A stretch of DNA of 14,767 nucleotides from assembly GCF_001280125.1 (NCBI RefSeq), contig NZ_LGEG01000025.1, positions 1 through 14,767 of the forward strand. Reading direction: 5' to 3'. This document shows positions 9,707 through 14,767 of the stretch, one piece after another; the first letter of the stretch is position 1; every line of letters starts with the position of its first letter. Source of the stretch: Streptomyces sp. NRRL F-6492. GTDB taxonomy: Bacteria > Actinomycetota > Actinomycetes > Streptomycetales > Streptomycetaceae. The notes beneath the pieces were generated by a model that ran no database searches, had not been told where the DNA came from, and saw only the letters and a program-made list of their open reading frames with translations. The position numbers were made by a program, and so were the translations under genes.

Positions 9707-9918
9707 GCGATTCCGTCAACCCGTTCGACAACGCCGAGGGAACCTTCCACGTCGTCGTGAACGACGAGGGCCAGCACTCCCTGTGGCCGGCCTTCGCGGA
9801 CGTCCCCGGCGGCTGGACCAGCGTCCACGGCCCCACCGGCCGGGCCGAGGCCCTGGAGTACGTCACCACCCACTGGACCGACATCCGCCCGCGCGGCCTC
9901 GTCGCCCAGTACGCCTGA
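9703..9918 (+). CDS. MbtH-like protein (NRPS adenylation-domain helper)
   Basis: This 71-residue protein has the MbtH signature throughout: NPFDNAEG near the start, [17 protein letters not shown] about 15 residues later, a [11 protein letters not shown] stretch, and WTDIRPRGL near the end. MbtH-like proteins bind A domains in the cytosol and are often needed for their solubility and activity. The ATG overlaps the stop of the upstream NRPS gene (ATGA) and is preceded by GAGGAG at 9691-9696, so it is translationally coupled to the NRPS it presumably serves. The usual CLxY is ALEY here. A strong terminator follows 22 bases after the stop codon, making this the last gene of the NRPS transcript. 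Confidence 0.97.
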   Translation: MSDSVNPFDNAEGTFHVVVNDEGQHSLWPAFADVPGGWTSVHGPTGRAEALEYVTTHWTDIRPRGLVAQYA

Positions 9919-9940
9919 CGCCCCGCCGGGGGAGACCCGG

Positions 9941-9990
9941 AAAGGCGCCGCGCCCCGCTTCCACCGCGGGGCGCGGCGCCTTTTCCGTTT
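9941..9990 (+). terminator. Strong rho-independent terminator after the MbtH gene
   Basis: GGCGCCGCGCCCCGC at 9944-9958 is perfectly complementary to 9966-9980, with a 7-base loop TTCCACC (9959-9965). The stem is extended by AAA (9941-9943) pairing with TTT (9981-9983), giving 18 perfect pairs. TTTTCCGTTT (9981-9990) follows. It should end the NRPS-MbtH transcript, so the mutase genes downstream need their own promoter. A on the left flank and T on the right allow it to work in both directions. Confidence 0.92.
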
Positions 9991-10019
9991 CCCGCCCGCG
10001 GAGTCGCCCGGCCGGAATG

Positions 10020-10037
10020 CCGGCAGGAAAGTGCCGG
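10020..10037 (+). promoter_or_regulatory. Short inverted repeat upstream of the mutase operon, possible operator
   Basis: CCGGCA (10020-10025) and TGCCGG (10032-10037) form a perfect 6-bp inverted repeat around a 6-base spacer GGAAAG, 58 bases before the start codon. The size fits a dimeric repressor or activator half-site pair. In DNA this GC-rich, a chance palindrome is also plausible. Confidence 0.2.
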
Positions 10038-10042
10038 TCCTT

Positions 10043-10088
10043 GCTGCCGCTCCGACTTCCCCTTCCGGAGCCTGCCGAAATCTATTCT
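10043..10088 (+). promoter_or_regulatory. Candidate promoter of the mutase operon, with shared upstream element
   Basis: TATTCT at 10083-10088 fits the TAnnnT -10 box and stands in a local dip of GC content. The expected transcription start, about 7 bases downstream, coincides with the ATG at 10095. No canonical -35 is seen. TCCGACTTCCCC at 10051-10062, within the 20-base element 10043-10062, ends 20 bases before the -10, the same spacing as the similar element before the second NRPS gene. The strong terminator just upstream makes a promoter in this gap necessary. Confidence 0.4.
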
Positions 10089-10094
10089 TCAGGC

Positions 10095-10715
10095 ATGAAG
10101 ATTCTCTTGAGCGGAACCGCGTCGGATTCCCATACGTGGAATCTCGTGTACCTCGGGCTCTTCCTGGAGGAGCTGGGGTACGAGGTCGTCGGGATCGGCC
10201 CCTGCGTGGACGCCGAGCTGCTCACCGCCGCCTGTCTGCGGCACGCTCCCGACGCGGTGGTGCTCAGCAGCGTCAACGGACACGGCTACCGCGACGGCCT
10301 CGCCGCCGTCCGCCGGCTGCGCGCGGAGCCCGCCCTCGCCGGGCTGCCCGTGGTGCTCGGGGGAAAGCTCGGCGTCGCCGGCCACCGCCAGGAGGCGGAC
10401 GTCGCCCGCCTGACCGAGGCGGGCTGCGACGCCGTCCTCGGTGAGGACCTGGACGCCCTGCGCGGCTTCCTCGCCGCCGGGGCGCGCCGGGAGCCCGCCG
10501 GGGCGCGCCCGGAGCTCGCGGGGCCACGCCTGGCGCCCGCCGGGCCGCGTGGAGAGTCCGCCGGGCCGCGTGGAGAGTCGGCCGGATCGAGCCGGGACGT
10601 CGTCGGGTCGCACAGCGACGTCGTCGGGGTGCGGCGGGAGCTTGCCGGATCGCACCGCGAGGTCGCCGTACCGCACCGCGAGGCCGCCGGATCGCGTCGG
10701 GAGGTGCCGGCTTGA
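10095..10715 (+). CDS. glmS: Glutamate (methylaspartate) mutase small subunit, B12-binding, with repeat tail
   Basis: 206 residues. Residues 1-128 form a cobalamin-binding Rossmann-like domain; this is the small subunit S of adenosylcobalamin-dependent glutamate mutase, which with subunit E converts L-glutamate to (2S,3S)-3-methylaspartate. The DxHxxG motif appears as DSHTWN (D11, H13): the cobalt-binding histidine is kept and the glycine is Asn16. SxL reads SSV (58-60), and GG is G89-G90. The usual length is about 137 residues; the extra 78 are an 11-unit heptad repeat (separate entry). ATG at 10095 is chosen because the first beta strand begins at once and the frame upstream has no family resemblance. 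No usable Shine-Dalgarno precedes it, so it may be leaderless. The stop overlaps the next start (TTGA). The symbol is the mutase one, not glucosamine synthase and not mismatch-repair MutS. Confidence 0.92.
   Translation: MKILLSGTASDSHTWNLVYLGLFLEELGYEVVGIGPCVDAELLTAACLRHAPDAVVLSSVNGHGYRDGLAAVRRLRAEPALAGLPVVLGGKLGVAGHRQEADVARLTEAGCDAVLGEDLDALRGFLAAGARREPAGARPELAGPRLAPAGPRGESAGPRGESAGSSRDVVGSHSDVVGVRRELAGSHREVAVPHREAAGSRREVPA
10479..10709 (+). repeat. 21-bp in-frame degenerate tandem repeat, 11 units, in the mutase small-subunit tail
   Basis: Residues 129-205 divide into eleven heptads: GARREPA, GARPELA, GPRLAPA, GPRGESA, GPRGESA, GSSRDVV, GSHSDVV, GVRRELA, GSHREVA, VPHREAA and GSRREVP. The consensus is G-x-x-R-E-x-A. 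Units 4 and 5 differ at one base of 21, evidence of recent duplication. The repeats run to the penultimate residue and lie wholly outside the B12 domain. Confidence 0.88.
10699..10706 (+). promoter_or_regulatory. Ribosome binding site fixing a TTG start for the mutase large subunit
   Basis: GGGAGGTG lies 5 bases before TTG at 10712, which overlaps the previous stop codon (TTGA). The strong match and the spacing support this rare start codon over the next in-frame candidates inside the gene. Confidence 0.65.
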
Positions 10716-12049
10716 CCGCCACCGCCGTCGCCCGCTCCTTCGGGGCGTTCGTCGCGGCCTCCGCCGCCGCCGGCCGGCTCGTCGTCCAGCCCCGCATGGG
10801 CTTCGGCGACCCGGTCCTGATGCGGGCCGGACTCGCGCGGACGCGGGCCGCCACCGCCCACACCGTGGGCACCCTGACCGTCGACAGCTACACCCGCGTC
10901 GGCGACCTCGCCGCCGCCCGCGCCGCCGTGGCCGAGGGCGCCTCCCTCAACGGCTACCCGATCGCCACCCACACCCCCCGGATCACCCGCGACCTCCTCG
11001 CGGGGCTCCACGACGAGGACTTCCCCGTCCAGGTCCGGCACGGCTCCGCCCGCCCCGGGACCATCGTCCGGGCCCTCACCGCCGCCGGCCTGACCGCCAC
11101 CGAGGGCGGCCCCGTCTCGTACTGCCTGCCCTACGGCCGCACCCCCCTGCGGGAGTCCGTCGAGGCCTGGGCCCGCGCCTGCGAACTGCTCGCCGGCACG
11201 GCCCGCCCCGGCGCCACCCCCCATCTGGAGAGCTTCGGCGGCTGCCTGCTCGGCCAGCTCTGCCCGCCCGGCCTGCTGGTCGCCACCAGCGTCCTGGAGT
11301 GCCTGTTCTTCGCCCAGTACGGGCTGCGCAGCGTCTCCCTGAGCTACGCCCAGCAGACCGACCCCGGCCAGGACGAGGAGGCCGTACGGGCCCTGCGCCG
11401 CCTCGCCGCCGAGTTCCTGCCCGCCGGAGTCGAGCACCACGTCGTCCTCTACACGTACATGGGCGTCTTCCCCCGCACCGAACGGGGCGCCACCCGCCTC
11501 CTGGAGGCGTCCGCCCGCCTCGCCGTGCGCTCCGGGGCCGGCCGGCTGATCGTCAAGACCGCCGCCGAGGCCCACCGCATCCCCACCGTCGCGGAGAACG
11601 TCCGCGCCCTGGAGACCGCCGCCGCGGCCGCCGCGCTCGCCGGACCCCCGGAGCCCGACCCCGTCACCGCCACGGGCGGCGAGGTGTACGAGGAGGCCCG
11701 CACCCTGATCGAGACCGTCCTCGGCCTCCACCCCGACCTGTCCCGCGCCCTGCCGGCCGCCTTCGCCCGGGGGCTGCTCGACGTCCCGTTCTGCCTCCAC
11801 CCCGACAACCCCGGCCGCTCCCGCGGCTTCGTCGACCCCGCCGGCCGGCTCCGCTGGGCCCGCACCGGCGCCATGCCGATCCCCGCCGACCCCGCGGCCG
11901 ACGCCACCCCCCTCACGGCGGACGGCCTGCTCACCGCCCTCCACCACGTCGCCGGCCGCTACGACGGCCCGTGGCACCGCGACGACGACGAGGGCGGCGA
12001 CGGGGACGACGACCGCGACCGTCCGCGGGCCGCCCCGCTCACCGTCTGA
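10712..12049 (+). CDS. glmE: Glutamate (methylaspartate) mutase large subunit E
   Basis: 445 residues from TTG, 4-base overlap with the small-subunit gene. The TIM-barrel catalytic subunit carries out the radical carbon-skeleton rearrangement of glutamate to 3-methylaspartate. Compared from memory with Clostridium cochlearium GlmE, the key residues are all present: the arginine claw R66/R100/R149 as R28 (QPRMG), R62 (DSYTR) and R109 (QVRHG); E171 as E131; Y177 and Y181 as Y137 and Y141 (EGGPVSYCLPYG); K326 and E330 as K282 and E286 (KTAAEA, then IPT). NREPFGPLT is HLESFGGCL here. The protein is about 40 residues shorter than the clostridial enzyme, mainly at the N terminus. It ends in a short acidic Asp/Gly-rich stretch. 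It should be active and marks a cluster that makes a methylated aspartate-type residue. Confidence 0.95.
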   Translation: MTATAVARSFGAFVAASAAAGRLVVQPRMGFGDPVLMRAGLARTRAATAHTVGTLTVDSYTRVGDLAAARAAVAEGASLNGYPIATHTPRITRDLLAGLHDEDFPVQVRHGSARPGTIVRALTAAGLTATEGGPVSYCLPYGRTPLRESVEAWARACELLAGTARPGATPHLESFGGCLLGQLCPPGLLVATSVLECLFFAQYGLRSVSLSYAQQTDPGQDEEAVRALRRLAAEFLPAGVEHHVVLYTYMGVFPRTERGATRLLEASARLAVRSGAGRLIVKTAAEAHRIPTVAENVRALETAAAAAALAGPPEPDPVTATGGEVYEEARTLIETVLGLHPDLSRALPAAFARGLLDVPFCLHPDNPGRSRGFVDPAGRLRWARTGAMPIPADPAADATPLTADGLLTALHHVAGRYDGPWHRDDDEGGDGDDDRDRPRAAPLTV

Positions 12050-12099
12050 GACACCCGCCCCCCGGCCCACCCGCACCCACCACGAACAGGAGCCCCGCC

Positions 12100-13113
12100 A
12101 TGGACCAGCCCCTCCCCGCCGGCCTGCCGGCCGCACCGGCCGCACCGCCCCCGCTCGGCGAACACCTCCGCTCGCCGCAGCTGCGGACGGCCATGCTCGT
12201 CCAGCAGGAAGCCCTCCGGGCCGCCCGCGACTTCCTGTACGGCCGGGGCTTCACCGAGCTCCTGCCGCCGCTCGTCGGCCCCGTCACCGACCCCGGCGGC
12301 CGCGGCGCCAAGGCCCTGGACGTCGACTACTACGGGCACCCCTACAAGCTGATGACCAGCGCCATCCTCTACAAGCAGGCGTCCCTGCGCGGCTTCCCGA
12401 AGCTCTTCTACATCGCCCCCAACGTCCGCGTGGAGCCCGAGGAGACCGCCACCACCGGCCGCCACCTCGTCGAGTTCCACCAGATCGACGTGGAGATCGC
12501 CGACGCGAGCCGCGAGGACGCCCAGGAGATCGCCGCCGGCCTGCTCACCCACGTCGCCGAGCACGTCTGGACGACCGTCCCCGGCCTCCTCACCGGACTC
12601 GGGCGCGAGGAGCGCGACTTCGCCGACGTCCGCGCCGGCAAGTACGACGTCCGCACCCACGACGAGGCCGTGGCCCGCCTCCTGGCCTCCGGCCACCCGC
12701 AGAACCCCGACGGCGAGATCGACTGGACCGGCGAGCGGCTCCTCTCCCTGGAGAGCGACCGGCCCTTCTTCATCGACGACTACCCCAAGGGCTCCCGGGG
12801 CTTCTACGACCGCGAGGACCCCGAACGCCCCGGCGTCCTGCGCAACTTCGACCTGATCGCCCCGCACGGCTACGGCGAACTGGTCTCCGGCAGCGAGCGC
12901 GAGTCCGACTACGCCACCATCGTCACCCGCATGCGCGAGAGCGGCGAGAACCCGGCCAAGTACGCCTGGTACCTGAAGGAGGCCCGCGAGGGCATCCCGG
13001 CCAGCGCCGGCTTCGGCATGGGCCTCCAGCGCCTGGTCCGCTTCCTCACCGGGCTCGACGCCCTCTGGCAGGTCAGCGCCTACCCGAAGCTCCCCGGGGC
13101 GGTGTCCCCGTGA
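12100..13113 (+). CDS. Asparagine synthetase-like ligase related to AspRS/AsnRS catalytic core (AS-AR type)
   Basis: ATG at 12100 follows AGGAG (12088-12092) at 7-base spacing, 50 bases after the mutase gene; 337 residues. It has the class II synthetase fold: GFTELLPPLV in the motif 1 region, NVRVEPEE then RHLVEFHQIDVE as motif 2 (R110, E112), and GFGMGLQRL as motif 3 (R311). The N-terminal OB-fold that binds the tRNA anticodon in AspRS/AsnRS is absent, so it is not a working tRNA synthetase. This matches the archaeal asparagine synthetases derived from AspRS, which adenylate aspartate and amidate it with ammonia. Beside the mutase, the natural guess is amidation of 3-methylaspartate to 3-methylasparagine. 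Alternatives are aspartate itself as substrate, or transfer of the activated acid to another nucleophile. Family assignment is firm; substrate is inferred. Confidence 0.88.
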   Translation: MDQPLPAGLPAAPAAPPPLGEHLRSPQLRTAMLVQQEALRAARDFLYGRGFTELLPPLVGPVTDPGGRGAKALDVDYYGHPYKLMTSAILYKQASLRGFPKLFYIAPNVRVEPEETATTGRHLVEFHQIDVEIADASREDAQEIAAGLLTHVAEHVWTTVPGLLTGLGREERDFADVRAGKYDVRTHDEAVARLLASGHPQNPDGEIDWTGERLLSLESDRPFFIDDYPKGSRGFYDREDPERPGVLRNFDLIAPHGYGELVSGSERESDYATIVTRMRESGENPAKYAWYLKEAREGIPASAGFGMGLQRLVRFLTGLDALWQVSAYPKLPGAVSP

Positions 13114-14414
13114 CCGGCCTCGGCGCCCCCGGCTTCCCCGAGGAGGCCGTACGCGCCCGGGCCCGGCGCGGCACCGCGGAGGTCTTCCCCGACCCCGCCG
13201 CGTACGGCACCCGGCTCTTCGGCCCGCGGGAGGAACCGTACGGCTCCGGCTCCGGTGACGCCCTCGACCGGGCGCGCGTCGTCCCGCCGGTCTTCATGCC
13301 CGAGCGCCTGGAGAAGCTCATCGACCTCGCCCGCGAACCGGAGTTCACCGACGTCGACCTCACCACGCGCACCGGCGGCCTCACCGCCCGGCTGCCCCTC
13401 TACCTGTCCGCCTTCGGCTCCACCCGCGCCGGCAGCGGCGACCTCGCCGTCCACGCGAGCCGGCAGGCCGGCCGCCTCGGCATCCCCATGGTCATCGGGG
13501 AGAACATGATCCCCGTCCACGGCTACCGCCGGGCCGGCGACGCCACCCGCTCCGCCCTCCTCACCCGCGTCGAGGCCTACCTCGACGCCGCGCCGGACGG
13601 CGTCGGCGGCATCGTCGTCCAGCAGTCCACCGAGGACGCCGACTCCGAGGTCTGGAACCTCCTCTACAGCGACCCCGCCGTCCGCCCCCTCCTGGAGACC
13701 GGCCGCCTCGCCTTCGAGCTGAAGACCGGGCAGGGCGCCAAGCCCGGCCTCGGGGGCATGACCGTCGTCGACCGGGCCGAGGGGGAGCGGCTCGCCCGCC
13801 GCTTCACCGTCACCGAGGCCTTCGGTCCCGACGGCGACCACCGGCTGCGCTGCGCCACCCCCGGCACCTTCACCGACGAGATCCTCCGCCAGCAGCTCCG
13901 CTTCATGCGCAACAACTTCCCCCGGGCCCGCACCTGGGTGAAGTTCCACCCCGGCCGCGACATCGCCCACGCCGCCCGCACCGCCTGGGACGCCGGAGCC
14001 GACGCCGTCACCGTCGACGGGGCCGAGGGCGGCACCGGCTGGGCCCCGGGCGTCTTCCTCGACCAGGTCGGCCTGCCCCTCGCCGAATGCCTGCGCCGCA
14101 TCGGGCCCCCCGCCGGCTGCCTCCTCGCCAGCGGGGGCATGTGGGAGGGCGGCCGCGTCCTGCGCGCCCTCGCCCTCGGCGCCACCGCCGCCGGTCTCGG
14201 CCGGGCCGCCCTCGTCGCCGTCGACGAGGACCCCGAGCACGGCCTGGAACGTCTCGTCGAGAGCATCGCGCTCGAACTGCGGTTGCTCGTCAGCGCGTTG
14301 GGCAAGTACGCCGTGACCGCCCTCGGCCCCGAGGACCTGTGGTGGCCCGACGGCCACCCGGCCGCCCCGTACCCCGGCCACCCGGCCGGCCTCCCGGCCG
14401 GGGCGACGCCGTGA
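13110..14414 (+). CDS. FMN-dependent glutamate synthase-like protein (GltB central/FMN domain)
   Basis: GTG at 13110 overlaps the previous stop (GTGA); 434 residues. The family marks are ELKTGQGAKPGLGG (from 203), where glutamate synthases have EIKIGQGAKPGEGG, and VDGAEGGTG (from 302), matching the GHDGGTGA loop, with LSAFGS near residue 99 in place of MSFGALS. This is the FMN TIM-barrel domain alone. The glutaminase domain and the C-terminal beta-helix are absent, and I see no CxxxxxCxxxxC cluster for 3Fe-4S. Full GltB makes glutamate from 2-oxoglutarate and ammonia. Relatives of this stand-alone type also occur as N-methylglutamate synthase subunits. Here it may perform a reductive amination, a flavin oxidation, or ammonia delivery to the adjacent ligase. 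The coupling strongly suggests a joint step with that ligase. Confidence 0.88.
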   Translation: MTGLGAPGFPEEAVRARARRGTAEVFPDPAAYGTRLFGPREEPYGSGSGDALDRARVVPPVFMPERLEKLIDLAREPEFTDVDLTTRTGGLTARLPLYLSAFGSTRAGSGDLAVHASRQAGRLGIPMVIGENMIPVHGYRRAGDATRSALLTRVEAYLDAAPDGVGGIVVQQSTEDADSEVWNLLYSDPAVRPLLETGRLAFELKTGQGAKPGLGGMTVVDRAEGERLARRFTVTEAFGPDGDHRLRCATPGTFTDEILRQQLRFMRNNFPRARTWVKFHPGRDIAHAARTAWDAGADAVTVDGAEGGTGWAPGVFLDQVGLPLAECLRRIGPPAGCLLASGGMWEGGRVLRALALGATAAGLGRAALVAVDEDPEHGLERLVESIALELRLLVSALGKYAVTALGPEDLWWPDGHPAAPYPGHPAGLPAGATP

Positions 14415-14755
14415 CCGCCCGCCGGCCGCGCGGCGGCGGCTGTACCGTGCACGCCCGCTTCTCCGTACGGGAACTCCCCGGCATCACCGTGACCGCCCCC
14501 GACGAGGGGGCCGCCGCCGCGGCCCGGCACAGCGCGCAGCGCGCCCTCACGGAGGCGGGCCGGGGCCACCTCGGCGGCCGCGTCGAACTCCGCACCCCCC
14601 GGACCGCCGTCCGGGGCCCGAGCCGGCGGCGCGCGGTGCGCCGGGCCGCCGACCGCGCGGTGGCCCTCGCCGTCGCCGCGGGCCTCCGCGGCGACACCAG
14701 GGCCGTCCGCGTCCCGGTCCGCCCGCCGGCCCGGACCCGCACGTCCCCGCCCTGA
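14411..14755 (+). CDS. Small arginine-rich protein of unknown function
   Basis: GTG at 14411 overlaps the stop of the glutamate synthase-like gene (GTGA), which is the main support for this gene; 114 residues. An upstream extension of the same frame would lie inside the previous gene and is not taken. Residues about 10-45 (VHARFSVRELPGITVTA, then an Ala-rich stretch ending ALTEAG) resemble the strand-loop-helix start of HicB-like small domains. The C-terminal half is rich in Arg, Ala and Pro, with no membrane segment or catalytic motif. I do not recognise the family. It could be a small partner of the preceding enzymes. It stops 12 bases before the window edge. Confidence 0.6.
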   Translation: MTARRPRGGGCTVHARFSVRELPGITVTAPDEGAAAAARHSAQRALTEAGRGHLGGRVELRTPRTAVRGPSRRRAVRRAADRAVALAVAAGLRGDTRAVRVPVRPPARTRTSPP

Positions 14756-14767
14756 CCCGCCCCGAGC

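Noticed and set aside
9783..10094. Upstream extension of the mutase small subunit through the terminator region
   Set aside because: It would translate across the strong terminator and part of the MbtH gene. The B12 domain begins directly at 10095.
10479..10709. CRISPR-like array suggested by the regular 21-bp units
   Set aside because: Units are contiguous without spacers, degenerate, and in frame within the mutase gene.
10441..12099. Upstream extension of the asparagine-synthetase-like gene in its own frame
   Set aside because: The extension would overlap the whole mutase large-subunit gene and is Arg/Pro-rich. A good ribosome binding site and the start of the family match place the start at 12100.
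12100..13113. Annotation as a genuine asparaginyl- or aspartyl-tRNA synthetase
   Set aside because: The anticodon-binding OB-fold is absent, and the genomic context is precursor supply for an NRPS.

Overview
This looks like a piece of a nonribosomal peptide (NRPS) biosynthetic gene cluster from a Streptomyces-type actinomycete. The DNA is very GC-rich, codons end almost always in G or C, genes overlap by 4 bases (ATGA, TTGA, GTGA), and every product belongs to peptide assembly or amino-acid supply. All genes lie on the + strand.

Layout. (1) Positions 1-2364 hold the 3' end of an NRPS gene that starts outside the window: the tail of one carrier domain, then a module reading condensation (C) - eroded adenylation (A) remnant - carrier (PCP), then a tail of 21-bp tandem repeats. 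(2) A 157-bp intergenic region has a hairpin and a possible promoter. (3) Positions 2522-9706 encode a 2394-residue NRPS with the unusual order A-C-PCP-C-A-PCP-TE. (4) Positions 9703-9918 encode an MbtH-like helper, followed by a very strong intrinsic terminator. (5) A second transcription unit starts near 10095: a two-subunit adenosylcobalamin-dependent glutamate (methylaspartate) mutase, a stand-alone class II synthetase-like enzyme of the asparagine synthetase (AS-AR) type, an FMN glutamate-synthase-like protein, and a small unknown protein at the right edge.

How it may work together. The mutase should turn L-glutamate into 3-methylaspartate. The asparagine-synthetase-like ligase could amidate it to 3-methylasparagine, or activate it in another way, with the glutamate-synthase-like flavoprotein handling nitrogen or a redox step. 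The product would feed the NRPS, whose thioesterase releases the chain. The mutase step rests on fully conserved active-site residues. The later steps are inference.

Most unusual points. Two consecutive modules lack a working A domain: one keeps only a decayed A6-A10 remnant and the other has none. A single A domain sits between them, directly fused to a C domain with no PCP after it, so it may charge two carriers. Two unrelated proteins (NRPS 1 and the mutase small subunit) end in in-frame 21-bp/7-residue tandem repeats. The mutase small subunit appears to be leaderless. The two intergenic regions share a 20-bp element (17 of 20 identical) at the same distance from a candidate -10 box.
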